DNA of 64,000 nucleotides from Schaalia sp. ZJ405 (GTDB lineage: Bacteria > Actinomycetota > Actinomycetes > Actinomycetales > Actinomycetaceae). The position numbers were made by a program, and so were the translations under genes. The DNA is taken from the NCBI RefSeq assembly GCF_011038885.2, contig NZ_CP064952.1, forward strand, positions 1,922,001 to 1,986,000, given 5' to 3'. Positions 1-8,400 of the stretch are shown piece by piece. The notes beneath the pieces were generated by a model, which searched no databases, was not told where the DNA came from, and was given only the letters and a program-made list of their open reading frames with translations. Every line of letters starts with the position of its first letter. Position 1 is the stretch's first letter.

Positions 1-662
1 ACGCGCGCCGTTGCCGACACCCCCAGCGACAACGTTTGACCCGAGGTACATACCGTTACCGTCATCGCATCGGAAAAAGGTTCACTCTCGCCAACAGTCA
101 GACGCTCACCAACTGTGACCCCGTGTTCTTGAAGGAACTTCAGGAGTTCTGCACTGGAATCGTCGATGCGTTCGACAATGAAGTCCCCACCGGGAGTGAC
201 CAGGGAAAGAGGAGAGGCATTCTCGGCGGCCTCGTCAACGGATCCGTCGGCTCGCGGAATGACATCACCGTGAGGATCCCGTGTCGGGTGATTGAGGAGA
301 TCATCAATGCGTTCGACGAGGAGGTCCGAGACCGCGTGTTCAAGGTTCTCGGCTTCTTCGTGAACCTCATCCCACGAATACCCCAGAGTCGTCACAAGGA
401 ATGTCTCAAGGAGGCGGTGGCGACGAATCATCGCCAAGGCGTACATGCGTCCCTCGTCGGTGAGCGCAACGGCACCATAGGGCGCATGGTTGACGAGACC
501 CTGGCCGGATAACTTACGGATCGCGTCCGATACGGACGACAACTTCAGGCCCGTTCGCTCAGCAATTTTCTTCGGGGTCACAGGCTCATCAGACCATTCG
601 GCAAGGGACGCCACGGCCTTTAAGTAGTCCTGCGTGGATGCGGAAAGATCTGAAAGCGCCAT
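1..662 (-). CDS. MntR-like DtxR-family metal-dependent repressor (partial, 3' end outside window)
   Basis: The reading frame opens at ATG 660-662 on the minus strand and stays open to the left edge, giving about 220 residues without a stop. The protein begins MALSDLSASTQDYLKAVASL. It has a winged-helix N-terminal half (helix-turn-helix around residues 27-50) and the dimerisation/metal region with HEEAENLEHAVSD. DtxR/IdeR proteins have a Cys in the segment EEACRWEHVMSDDVE; here Cys is replaced by Glu, as in manganese-responsive MntR/SirR relatives. The C-terminal part looks like an SH3/FeoA-like domain cut by the window edge. Such proteins bind promoters of Mn2+ or Fe2+ uptake genes when metal is bound. 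The next gene, dps, also deals with metal and oxidative stress. The family is clear; the metal is inferred. Confidence 0.88.
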   Translation of the reverse strand, partial: MALSDLSASTQDYLKAVASLAEWSDEPVTPKKIAERTGLKLSSVSDAIRKLSGQGLVNHAPYGAVALTDEGRMYALAMIRRHRLLETFLVTTLGYSWDEVHEEAENLEHAVSDLLVERIDDLLNHPTRDPHGDVIPRADGSVDEAAENASPLSLVTPGGDFIVERIDDSSAELLKFLQEHGVTVGERLTVGESEPFSDAMTVTVCTSGQTLSLGVSATAR

Positions 663-817
663 ACGTTGATTATCGTCCACACGCGCCCACTTAGCCACTG
701 TCGGCCGATGCTTTGGCGGGGCATCTGAACAGATTCCAGCTTGTGCAGCCACCCCATCGGCAACAGTCCCGCGGGATGACGTCGACGTGAACGATCATCT
801 GTGAATCCGGCAACGCA

Positions 818-847
818 ATTGGGGTGCCGCCACAGCGACACCCCAAT
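818..847 (-). terminator. Stem-loop after dps
   Basis: ATTGGGGTG (818-826) and CACCCCAAT (839-847) form a perfect 9-bp stem with a 12-nt loop, 28 bases beyond the dps stop. There is no U tract, so termination is inferred from position and stem strength. Confidence 0.6.
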
Positions 848-874
848 CGTCACGTCGAGAACGACGACAAGAAC

Positions 875-1327
875 TCAGTCTCCCTGAGCAGCCATTCGCA
901 GCATCCACGCCTGCTTTTCCAGACCGGCGGCGATGCCGATGAGCAGGTCGTTGGAGAGGTGATCGACCTCGTCAACCTCATCGAGAGTGGCCTTGATGCG
1001 ATCAGAAACACCCATGAGCATTTCTTGGAATTGGCTGTAGACCTCGTCGACCTTCAATTTGGTCCCGTCGAATTGCTTGACTCCCGACTGCGACGCGACC
1101 GTGGCGGAGCGCGCATCAGGGATCATGTCGAGAGCAGCCATACGTTCAGCAACCTCGTCCGCGTCGAGACGCACCTGGTCGATGATCTCGTCCAGCGCGA
1201 GGTGGAGGGAACGGAATCGGGAGCCCTCAATGTTCCAGTGTGCCTGCTTGCCCAGCAGTGAAAGGTCCGTGAGGTCGACGAGCGCCTGCTGTAGCGCCTT
1301 ATTGACAACCTGTGAGTACTCAGCCAT
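875..1327 (-). CDS. dps: Dps-family ferritin-like DNA-protection protein
   Basis: A 150-residue four-helix-bundle protein of the Dps/ferritin-like family. It carries the Dps ferroxidase signature: KQAHWNIEG near residue 30, followed by LHLALDEIIDQVRLDADEVAER, which supplies the His, Asp and Glu iron ligands shared between subunits. Dps dodecamers oxidise and store iron using peroxide and often bind DNA in the cytoplasm, limiting Fenton damage. Length and motifs are normal for the family. The start is supported by an AGGAG ribosome site (GATAGGAGATCCAC before ATG). The MntR-like gene lies downstream on the same strand, with a stem-loop between them, so the two are probably separate transcripts. 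Confidence 0.95.
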   Translation of the reverse strand: MAEYSQVVNKALQQALVDLTDLSLLGKQAHWNIEGSRFRSLHLALDEIIDQVRLDADEVAERMAALDMIPDARSATVASQSGVKQFDGTKLKVDEVYSQFQEMLMGVSDRIKATLDEVDEVDHLSNDLLIGIAAGLEKQAWMLRMAAQGD

Positions 1328-1591
1328 GTGGATCTCCTATCTGTTTCGTCCGGAAGACGTTGCACCCACGCTGACACTCCCCCATCTTCGTGATTGAGCA
1401 CCACCTGTGGCGGTCGCTTCTGTCTTCCGTAACGATCCGGGCTTACCTACGTCTTTCAGTGTAGTTGGTCTGGTCAGAGCCGCAACCGGAGATTGAGTCT
1501 GAGGGACTCAATCTCGGTCGGGAGCACCTTATTTCCCTGATTGCGCACCATTCCCCTGATTGTGCGCCCTTTCTGTGCGACCATTGGCCAC

Positions 1592-1978
1592 ATGCGATGG
1601 GCGACGAAGTCAACATGGATACGCATCGCTGTACTCTTCGCCGCATATCTGATACTGCCCGCGATACTCCTTGGCATCACCCGCACCCTCAGCATCACCC
1701 ACCCCACAGGTACCTGGGATGGAGCGAAGTCTTCCTGGCTGGCGATTCTGTTCCTCATCCTGCCGCTCATCACCATCGACGTAGCCGCGTGGGATGGCAT
1801 GAAAGAGGGATGGAGCTTCCTCTGGGCACTCGCCCCACTGATCTGTTTCCTACTCCCGATGTTTCTATTTTTCAACGACTCCGCTCTGATCTACGGCATC
1901 ATTTATAGCGTCCTCGGAATAGTCGCGAACGCTGTCGGTTCACTTTTCTCACTTGTCCGCCCGCGCCGCAGGCAATAA
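1592..1978 (+). CDS. Small multi-pass membrane protein, unknown function
   Basis: About 128 residues from ATG 1592 (MRWATKSTWIRIAVLF). An upstream in-frame start at 1541 would add 17 poorly hydrophobic residues. There are about four hydrophobic segments (roughly residues 9-28, 46-64, 72-92 and 97-116) and a basic tail ending RPRRRQ, which suggests a cytoplasmic C-terminus. I recognise no domain. No good Shine-Dalgarno is visible at either start. It is divergent from dps and ends 113 bp before the first IS element. The membrane prediction is seen in the sequence; no function can be given. Confidence 0.6.
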   Translation: MRWATKSTWIRIAVLFAAYLILPAILLGITRTLSITHPTGTWDGAKSSWLAILFLILPLITIDVAAWDGMKEGWSFLWALAPLICFLLPMFLFFNDSALIYGIIYSVLGIVANAVGSLFSLVRPRRRQ

Positions 1979-2083
1979 ACCGCGCACAATAAATACGTGT
2001 GCGACCTCGTGCGACGAATCATCGACAGACCATCGTCGCCCCCAGGATCCGAGCCATTGCATTGCCAGAAGCTGGCCTAGACG

Positions 2084-2091
2084 CCAAAGCT
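2084..2091. repeat. 8-bp target-site duplication of IS copy 1 (left)
   Basis: CCAAAGCT here and again at 3448-3455, immediately outside both inverted repeats. An 8-bp duplication is normal for IS256-type elements. Confidence 0.9.
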
Positions 2092-3447
2092 GGGTTAGCG
2101 GACAAAATGTGTTGGTAGTTTAGGTTTCAATTGTTGTGTTGGGGCTTTAGTCCCATCGATTTGTGTATGGGGTGGTGTGGTGGATTTCTGCCCAGACGAT
2201 TGCGTCGCCCCATTGGGGGATTGATGTGGCGGTTTGGTGGTGTTGGGTGGCGTGGTGGTAGGTGTTTTCGATGTCGCTGTCAGTGGGGAAGGTTTTGAGG
2301 AGTTGTGCTGGTGGTAGCGGGTTTGGGCTGTGCATGTAGCACCACCAGAAGATCGCTTTGATGCGTCGGGTTAGGCTCATGCCTCTGTGATCGCGCAGCA
2401 TTTGGCGTAGGGGTGCGTTGATGGCTCCTTCGATGCGGTTATTGGTTGATGGCATGGTGATGTCCCATTCGTCGTCAAGGAAGGTGAATAAGCGTTTGTC
2501 TGCGAGGATTTTGTTGGTGGAGTTTCGGGCTTTAACCAGGCGCGCATGGGTGTATTCGAGGGTTCCATTGGGGGTTGCGGTGCGTTGGGCAAGGAATGCC
2601 TCCCAGCGGCGAAGCCAGTCCATGTAGTCGCGGATCCATTGGCGTGCCGATTGGGGTGTTTTAGCTTTCAACAGCGCTAGGGCGAGCTGGCGAAGCTCTT
2701 GAGAGGCTGGTAGGCGTGGATGGCGTGTGGTGGCTGTGGTCAGGTTCATGAATACATGAAAGACACATCGTTGGACACTAGTGTCGGGCCAATGTTGGCG
2801 GCGAGCTTTCTCAAAACCACCACTGCCGTCAGTGACAACCACATCGGGTGGGGCGATGCGGCTCATAAGCGCACCCCACGCCCTGGAGTTCTCACTACGA
2901 GCCACATACCAGCCCAGCACGTGTTCGTTGGTGCAGGCAATCAACACGACCGCTTGACGGCCCAAATGCAGGCCATCAACGAAGACGACTGGGTGGACTT
3001 CGTCAACGACGGGACAAAAAGGCCATAACTGCCACAAGCGTTCGTTCTTACGCCTAAACGTTCGTCCCGCCCCTGGCATGTTCTTTTGAAGTTCACCCGA
3101 TGTCAGCCACTTCAAAAACCGCTCAAGAAGCTTCGCGGTGTTATCAATGCGCCCCACCCGTGACACGCCGCACGCGCGACACCTCCACCGTTGAGTTCCA
3201 CGAGACGTGTACCCATACCGCGTCATCACAAGACCACAAACTTCACATCGAGGAATATTCATTCCTCAACGATCAGAAAAAACAACTTCAACGCCAACTA
3301 TTCACTGCAACCACAACCAAAACACACCCACCGACCAACACAAAATGTCCGCGACGCAAGTTGGAAACCACCAACTTCAACACCGACTTTCCCCCGCCAT
3401 ACCAACGAAAAACAACCCAAAAACCAACACGAAAAGTCCGCTAACCC
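2092..3447 (-). mobile_element. IS1249-like insertion sequence, copy 1 (complete, 1356 bp)
   Basis: The element starts with GGGTTAGCGGAC at 2092 and ends with the complementary GTCCGCTAACCC at 3447, a 12-bp perfect terminal inverted repeat. It is flanked by an 8-bp direct repeat CCAAAGCT (2084-2091 and 3448-3455), the target-site duplication. It carries one transposase gene. It matches copy 2 at a constant offset of 6309 bp, with identical transposase translations. Intact ends and duplications point to a recent insertion. Confidence 0.95.
2147..3262 (-). CDS. IS1249-type transposase (copy 1)
   Basis: A 371-residue transposase. The N-terminus is a four-Cys zinc ribbon (CEVCG at residues 6-10 and CRACG at 28-32). 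The catalytic core is of the MULE/IS256 type: first Asp in VVFVDGLHLG (about 90-99), second Asp in VVTDGSGGF (about 142-150), and Glu in NNRIEGAINAPLRQ (about 270-283). This matches the IS1249 group common in Corynebacterium and Actinomyces. The translation is identical to copy 2 and shows no frameshift, so the protein should be active. It moves the element by a DDE strand-transfer reaction at the inverted repeats. Confidence 0.93.
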   Translation of the reverse strand: MNIPRCEVCGLVMTRYGYTSRGTQRWRCRACGVSRVGRIDNTAKLLERFLKWLTSGELQKNMPGAGRTFRRKNERLWQLWPFCPVVDEVHPVVFVDGLHLGRQAVVLIACTNEHVLGWYVARSENSRAWGALMSRIAPPDVVVTDGSGGFEKARRQHWPDTSVQRCVFHVFMNLTTATTRHPRLPASQELRQLALALLKAKTPQSARQWIRDYMDWLRRWEAFLAQRTATPNGTLEYTHARLVKARNSTNKILADKRLFTFLDDEWDITMPSTNNRIEGAINAPLRQMLRDHRGMSLTRRIKAIFWWCYMHSPNPLPPAQLLKTFPTDSDIENTYHHATQHHQTATSIPQWGDAIVWAEIHHTTPYTNRWD

Positions 3448-3480
3448 CCAAAGCTTGGGCTTATAAGGCGGATGAACGAA

Positions 3481-3515
3481 GGAAAGCCGCCCGACTCAGA
3501 GTCGAACGGCTTTCC
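3481..3515. terminator. Stem-loop between IS copy 1 and the DUF3800 gene
   Basis: GGAAAGCCG (3481-3489) pairs with CGGCTTTCC (3507-3515); inside, CGACTC and GAGTCG extend the fold. No clear U tract is present. It lies 90 bp past the end of the minus-strand DUF3800 frame, so it may terminate that gene. Confidence 0.5.
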
Positions 3516-3604
3516 GGGAGTATGTACGCACCCTAACCTCGATGCTTTGCAGGTCTACAACTTGTAGCCTGACTGACGGGTGCTGGCAATTCAGACCAAG
3601 GCCG

Positions 3605-4354
3605 TCAGCAAGTCTCATTATTCACAGAAATGCTGTGAGCATCAACTGGCATAGGGTCATTTTTCTGGCCTCGTATGGTCAAGATGTTAACTTTTCCTGC
3701 TCGAACATCGTCGAAAGAGTCGAGTTCAAGAGCCCTGCGGAAACGGGCAGAAACACGCCTCTTCGGCGAGAGCTTTTTCCCTTCAGGGATTGGGACACTG
3801 TTCCTACGGGCGTAGGCAATGGAACCGGCGACGATATCCGCAACCTGCACCAGATCCATAGCACGCGAATCGACATCATATGCTTCAACAACCGCCCGGG
3901 TTCCAAATCTACGATTGACGCGGTTACGGACGAGCTCTGCAATGGTTTTCCCTTGAGGAGTCTAAACGAGGTCTAAGAACACGTTGACCAATTCACCTCG
4001 GTTAGTGTTCCCTTTAACGAGAAGCTCAGCCATTCTCGCTTGTTGCTCCCAGGTGGGTACGTCATCGGAGAAACCAGAGACAGAGTCATAGACGGACCCT
4101 CCAACTCTAATGTCCACTGCTGCGATCACCTCAACGAGATCGAAATAGAACTGGATATTCTCTCCAGTGATGGAAGAAAACTTGATCTCGTTGTAGTACT
4201 TGTGCCACTGTCGAAGTGCTCGGATTTCGCGCGAAAGCGATCCAGGATTACGGACCTTGACGAAACCGACAACAAAGAAACCGCCGCTACTGTTACGGCT
4301 GCCGGATTCATCAATGTAGATTGACGACACCTGATCAGAAGCGATGGAACTCAT
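3605..4354 (-). pseudogene. DUF3800-domain protein interrupted by an in-frame TAG stop
   Basis: The N-terminal part has the DUF3800 opening motif SIYIDESGSRNSSGGFFVVG, and the C-terminal part the closing motif MDLVQVADIVAGSIAYARR. Both are in the same frame. They are separated by a single TAG at 3962-3964 (codon 131 from the chosen start), read as FLDLV-stop-TPQGKTIAELV, and the frame resumes with no insertion or deletion. The start at 4354 (MSSIASDQ) is preferred because GGAG sits 9 bases upstream; an ATG at 4375 lacks such a site. DUF3800 proteins have an RNase H-like fold and are frequent in phage, island and defence contexts. The gene is either inactivated by one nonsense mutation or depends on readthrough; inactivation is more likely in this IS-rich region. 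Confidence 0.8.
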
Positions 4355-4603
4355 GTCGCAGCACTCCAATTTCATTACAAACTCTGCGAACTGAACCTAC
4401 TGGACGGTTAGTCGGTATATAACAATACCCTCGCATCCTGTGGTTGCACCAGTTGGACAAGCGATTGAGCTGCCTCACAGGCCCGCAGACCCACTAGATA
4501 AAGTGTCAACAATACAGAGGACAGGCCCGTTCCAACAGTCATCCTGTAGAAGCCGATGCGAGCAAGCGCTCCTCTAGCCGACAAATGGAACTAGACAGCG
4601 ATA

Positions 4604-4638
4604 TCCGCCTTTATCGCATTGAGTGCGGTAAAGGCGGA
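4604..4638. terminator. Strong stem-loop after the phospholipase/membrane-protein operon
   Basis: TCCGCCTTTA (4604-4613) and TAAAGGCGGA (4629-4638) form the outer stem, with CGC/GCG pairing inside. It lies 30 bp beyond the minus-strand gene ending at 4669. The rest of the 4355-4668 gap shows nothing else I can identify. Confidence 0.65.
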
Positions 4639-4668
4639 CACCTTTGTTGCTCACACAACCACGGCCTA

Positions 4669-5034
4669 TCACCCTTCAGTGCGATCCCGCATGGCGATAA
4701 TCACCGAAGCAACAAGAGCAACGACCAATCCCCCAAGAATGGCTAGTCCTCCAAAGACATTAATCGTCGAGAGGGCGGTGAGTACATAGAACGAGCCGGC
4801 ACCGAATACGACGAGGAGCGCACCGATCACGTATGCAAGCTTTGCTGCCAGGCCACTCCCCGTCTTCAGGGCCGCACCAATTCCCACAAGCGACACACTG
4901 AAAATGAGTAGCGCGATGAGCCATTGTGCCCAGGTCGGAGCTCCGCTAGTGGTGTGCAATGCATAGAACCAGAGCACAGCAAATATGGCGACAAGCACCA
5001 ACGAGGAGATTGCAGGTAAATAACGTATTTTCAT
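4669..5034 (-). CDS. Small four-helix membrane protein encoded after the phospholipase gene
   Basis: 121 residues with about four hydrophobic helices (roughly 7-25, 37-57, 66-86 and 93-114) and a short charged C-terminus ending RDRTEG. I recognise no family. Its start lies 16 bp after the stop of the phospholipase gene on the same strand, and a terminator-like hairpin follows, so the two are probably one transcript. A role in protecting the producer's membrane or helping export of the phospholipase is conceivable from position only; nothing in the sequence demonstrates it. The gap before it contains a weak TGGA site. Confidence 0.7.
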   Translation of the reverse strand: MKIRYLPAISSLVLVAIFAVLWFYALHTTSGAPTWAQWLIALLIFSVSLVGIGAALKTGSGLAAKLAYVIGALLVVFGAGSFYVLTALSTINVFGGLAILGGLVVALVASVIIAMRDRTEG

Positions 5035-5050
5035 TTAGATCATCCACATT

Positions 5051-5899
5051 TCATGCGCAAGAGTTGAATACGTGAACCGCTGTCACCACGCCGTAATATA
5101 CGCCAGCAGTCGCCAGACAAGATGCCTGTGTCGCACCTTTTGAATACGTGACCATGCAGTTGTTCCGCAAGTTGAGAAGCAGTGAAGCATCACAAGACCG
5201 AGACGCGCACCCCTTACGTTCATAGCACATATCATGAATAGCGCACGGGCCGCGGAAGTCAGCGTTAGGACCGGAGGGGTTCGGAAACTCGTCTGGTGAA
5301 CTTGTGCAATAGTCATGAAGTGCCCCACGCTTGGGGTCATATACGTAATTCGAGGGAACCCTAATCAGACTTGCCCTCCACTGTCCCACGCCAGCCACGG
5401 AGTCCGGTGCTGTTGCATCAAAGTAATCGATTCTGTAGTGGGTCACCTCAGGCGATGAGCTCATCAACCGAAGAATATGATCATCCAGACCTGCTTTGGC
5501 TGGCCGCACCTCACCGGTGCTGGTTATACCGTAAAATTCAGTAACGACTCCAACCAGTTCCCTGTCAGCGTTGGAAATGTAAAGTGATTGAGTCGCGTCA
5601 TCTAAAGCAAACGTGTACCCCTTCCACTGAGACAGATCCAGATGCGCCCCTCCTTGGCTAGCAGCAAGCGAATAAGGGAGCTGGAGGGCATAACTTTGAC
5701 TGGCAGTTGGCACAACACCATCAGTAAGACTCAGTCCCAAAGCTTCGGCACGCTCGTCTATGCTGGCCGTTTCCACAACAGTTCGGGTATACGAGGTTCC
5801 TGCGTCAGCATTGGCCACTTCCACAGAAGATAGTCCTCCCAGAAGAGTGAGGGGAGCCGCGACAGCTAATCCAACGATGATTGCAAATCTTCTTCTCAT
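5051..5899 (-). CDS. Secreted prokaryotic phospholipase A2-type protein
   Basis: 282 residues from ATG 5899, which has a strong AAGGAGG site; an earlier in-frame start would destroy the signal peptide. The N-terminus MRRRFAIIVGLAVAAPLTLLGG with a following ADA is a Sec signal peptide, probably cut near residues 31-33. Residues about 195-282 match the bacterial phospholipase A2 domain: DFRGPCAIHDMCYERKG has the Cys-x2-His-Asp-x2-Cys catalytic/disulfide motif, where His-Asp is the catalytic pair, followed by further Cys residues for disulfides. Such enzymes release fatty acids from the sn-2 position of phospholipids outside the cell. Residues 35-190 have no domain I recognise and may be a propeptide or targeting region. 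It sits in the IS-flanked block, so lateral acquisition is plausible. Confidence 0.85.
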   Translation of the reverse strand: MRRRFAIIVGLAVAAPLTLLGGLSSVEVANADAGTSYTRTVVETASIDERAEALGLSLTDGVVPTASQSYALQLPYSLAASQGGAHLDLSQWKGYTFALDDATQSLYISNADRELVGVVTEFYGITSTGEVRPAKAGLDDHILRLMSSSPEVTHYRIDYFDATAPDSVAGVGQWRASLIRVPSNYVYDPKRGALHDYCTSSPDEFPNPSGPNADFRGPCAIHDMCYERKGCASRSCDASLLLNLRNNCMVTYSKGATQASCLATAGVYYGVVTAVHVFNSCA

Positions 5900-6486
5900 G
5901 TTTCCTCCTTGAAACCTGAGACCTTGTGGCCTCATTCACACAGTGTCGCTTAAAAAGTAACCTTTGTCTGCAAACTGTGCTCCAACTCACTAGTCTTCCG
6001 GAGGGTTGCATCCCACATCGATCCAGTCGTTCATTGACTACATAGACCGACACCAGTTAGGTGTGGAACTTCAGACAGATTGTCACGGCACCGGCGCATC
6101 GCACAGAGTTACCACCCCCACAAACAAAACGTTCACATTCACTTTTGGGAATTGACCCAAAAAAGGGGAACCACCACTATCGAACGAGAGGTGCCTGCAG
6201 GATCATTGCAAGGCGAGTGCCACGAGGGTACTTGTAACGTTCATTGAGAGTGCGATTCGCCGAAGCGAGCGCGGAGCACCCTGGCCAGCCATAACCCACA
6301 CAAGTCAAGGAAAATAGATGCTCACAATGAATCACAACGAGCACAAAATAGGTCTTTAGCATCAGCGAATAATGCAGGGGACATAGCGGACACATCTAGA
6401 GGCAGGCTGGATGCAGCTGCCTATGGAGTGGGGGCCAAACGAGTTCAGGCGAGCGCAAGCTTGGTTTATACCCCACCCAAACTTTT
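5900..6486. other. Long intergenic region between phospholipase and abiE operons
   Basis: This gap between two divergent operons contains the phospholipase ribosome site and presumably its promoter. A 72-codon minus-strand frame (6177-6395) has no recognisable motif or ribosome site and I do not accept it as a gene. The composition looks less GC-rich than the core genes. I see no repeat or RNA here. Confidence 0.5.
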
Positions 6487-6524
6487 CTTTCATGCGTAGT
6501 TCGATGCTAAAATAAGCATGAAAG
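6487..6524. promoter_or_regulatory. Inverted-repeat operator upstream of abiEi
   Basis: CTTTCATGC (6487-6495) and GCATGAAAG (6516-6524) are perfect 9-bp arms separated by 20 bp. A TAAAAT box (6508-6513) lies between the arms, so a protein bound here would cover the likely -10. AbiEi antitoxins are known to autoregulate by binding inverted repeats in their own promoter, which fits. Confidence 0.75.
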
Positions 6525-6540
6525 TAAAGGAGGTGATGGT

Positions 6541-7134
6541 GTGATGCCCCAAAATGCCTTGGAAAAACTTGTACAAGCCAACGATGGCGTGTTACGTGTG
6601 TCTGCCGCTATCAAGCTGGGCATTAGCGCACCAACGGTCTATACGTTCGTCCGCAGACGTGGATTGGACCGCCTCTCAAAGGGCGTTTATGCCGATCCCA
6701 ATGGATGGCACGATGAGATGTGGCTGACCTCGCTGCGCTGGCCACGAGCAGTTTTTTCCCACCATAGTGCGTTACTTGTCCACTCACTCACCGACCGGGA
6801 ACCGGCATCACTATCAGTCACAGTCCCATCGGGCTATAACGCCTCCACGCTACGCGAGACAGGAGTGCAGGCGTTCTATATCAAGCCTGACTTGCTCGAC
6901 ATGGGCAAAACCGACGCGACCACGCCCGACGGACACACAGTGCCGTGTTACAACCTTGAGCGCACCATCTGTGATGTCTTACGATCCCGTTCTAGCATCG
7001 ATCCGCAAGTCCTCACTAGCGCACTGCAAAGTTATGTGCGCCGAAGCGACAAGCAGCTTGGATTACTCTCCTCATATGCCGAGAAGTTGGGGATGAGCGG
7101 ACTGGTCACTCAGTATCTGAAAGTTTTGCTATGA
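6541..7134 (+). CDS. abiEi: AbiEi-family antitoxin / transcriptional regulator
   Basis: 197 residues. The N-terminal winged-helix portion (about 10-50: LRVSAAIKLGISAPTVYTFVRRRGLDRLSKGVY) is typical of AbiEi antitoxins, followed by the AbiEi C-terminal domain with HHSALLVHSLTDREP and NLERTICDVLRSR. It forms a type IV toxin-antitoxin system with the next gene: the antitoxin does not bind the toxin but counters its effect and represses the operon. The start is GTG 6541 or ATG 6544; an AAGGAGG site lies just upstream, and an ATG at 6535 is followed at once by a stop. The operon is preceded by a perfect inverted repeat and its last four bases overlap the toxin start. Confidence 0.9.
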   Translation: MMPQNALEKLVQANDGVLRVSAAIKLGISAPTVYTFVRRRGLDRLSKGVYADPNGWHDEMWLTSLRWPRAVFSHHSALLVHSLTDREPASLSVTVPSGYNASTLRETGVQAFYIKPDLLDMGKTDATTPDGHTVPCYNLERTICDVLRSRSSIDPQVLTSALQSYVRRSDKQLGLLSSYAEKLGMSGLVTQYLKVLL

Positions 7135-7979
7135 CCATCACCAGCGCAGCCCAACTCAAAGGACGAATCAAAGACATCGCACGTGAACGCGGAATTGATC
7201 CACGCGTATTGTTGCGGATCTACATGATGGAACGATTCTTGGATCGAGTTTCTCGCTCTACTTACCAGGATCGGTTTATCCTCAAGGGAGGTATGTTGAT
7301 CTCCTACCTCGTCGGAGTCAACCTGCGCACCACAATGGACATCGATACCACCATGTACGACCTGCCACTCAACCTCAGCGGCGTCCAGGAATTTATCGAC
7401 GAGACTCTCAGCATTGACACCGGAGACAGCGTCTCCTTTGTGCTGGTACGACTTGAGGAAATCATGGAAGAAGCCGACTATCCCGGTATTCGAGCCCACC
7501 TTAACGCCATATTCGACGGCACCACCACACCAGTCAAAATCGACATCTCTACCGGACATACCATCACTCCCGCAGCAGTGACAACCTCGCTTGAAGCAAT
7601 GTTTGCTGAACCGATCCCCATGCTGGTCTACCCCACGGCAACGATCATCGCCGAGAAACTCCAAACTGTCTTGTCGCGCGCAACGTTCAATACTCGAATG
7701 CGCGATTTCTACGATCTCTACGCCCTCACCCACACGTTTGGCACCCACCTCGATCCCACCGAACTACAGGCAGCTTTCCTAGCCACAATGGAAACCCGCA
7801 ACAGCATGCCACTAGTCCGCCAAGTCCCAGGCATCATGAACTCCATCTCAGCCAGCACAAGCATGCGTGAGCTATGGAACCAGTACAGCCGACGCTACAA
7901 CTGGGCACAAGACATCACCTGGGAAGATGTCCTCGCCAGCACGCAAGAACTTCTCCACACCGCCCTACCTGACTTCTAG
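7131..7979 (+). CDS. abiEii: AbiEii-family nucleotidyltransferase toxin
   Basis: 282 residues, overlapping the antitoxin gene by ATGA, so translation is coupled. The DNA-polymerase-beta-like nucleotidyltransferase motifs are present: FILKGGMLISYLV (GG motif, about 47-59), then MDIDT with the DxD pair (about 70-74), a third acidic position in VKIDIS (about 138-143), and the conserved AEKLQTVLSR...TRMRDFYDLY region (about 178-204). AbiEii toxins transfer nucleotides, in characterised relatives onto tRNA acceptor ends, and block growth of phage-infected cells. All motifs appear intact. The pair belongs to the accessory block, as expected for a phage-defence module. Confidence 0.9.
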   Translation: MTITSAAQLKGRIKDIARERGIDPRVLLRIYMMERFLDRVSRSTYQDRFILKGGMLISYLVGVNLRTTMDIDTTMYDLPLNLSGVQEFIDETLSIDTGDSVSFVLVRLEEIMEEADYPGIRAHLNAIFDGTTTPVKIDISTGHTITPAAVTTSLEAMFAEPIPMLVYPTATIIAEKLQTVLSRATFNTRMRDFYDLYALTHTFGTHLDPTELQAAFLATMETRNSMPLVRQVPGIMNSISASTSMRELWNQYSRRYNWAQDITWEDVLASTQELLHTALPDF

Positions 7980-8400
7980 TCGGAGGGATACGCATTGGAG
8001 TTTGAGTGGGATACAGTAGGATCCATCGGGCAGGATAAAGCATGTTCCACTACTCAAAGTGCGCAGACTCCAGGCTGACGCGCACGAAGACACGACTACG
8101 GGATCTGTCATATAAGCCCAAGGTCACCGTCAGCAGCGGTGATGTACGTGCCCATGCGGTCTTCAGAAAGCAGATGCACCACATGCGCACTATTCCAACC
8201 CGTCATTGACACATCCACCTCCTACGGTAAAATGGCAATCGAAGACCCCGGAACGATCACCAGCTTCGGCTGAATCGCCGGGGTTACGTCTATCCAAGGC
8301 TACCTACCCGAGCCCTGAATACTTCGAGCATTAGACCCATATTTCGTCTATTAACCCGCAAAAATTTGGGGCTAATAGGAGGGCTATAGGCCAAAATTTG
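7980..8400. other. Intergenic region between abiEii and IS copy 2
   Basis: No credible gene. A stem-loop built from ACCCCGG (8245-8251) and CCGGGGT (8278-8284), with an inner AGC-TTCG-GCT hairpin, may terminate the abiE transcript. Further right, CTATTA (8348-8353) pairs with TAATAG (8373-8378), and the 11-mer AAAATTTGGGG occurs twice (8361 and 8393); the second copy is where the IS inserted. Confidence 0.5.

Noticed and set aside
3100..3536. Several overlapping plus-strand frames at the right end of the IS (repeated at 9409-10046)
   Set aside because: They cover the zinc-ribbon end of the transposase on the opposite strand, start inside the IS and cross its border, with Thr/Pro/Lys-rich sequence of no known family.
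6177..6395. 72-codon minus-strand frame upstream of abiE
   Set aside because: No ribosome site, no recognisable family, and no neighbour supports it.
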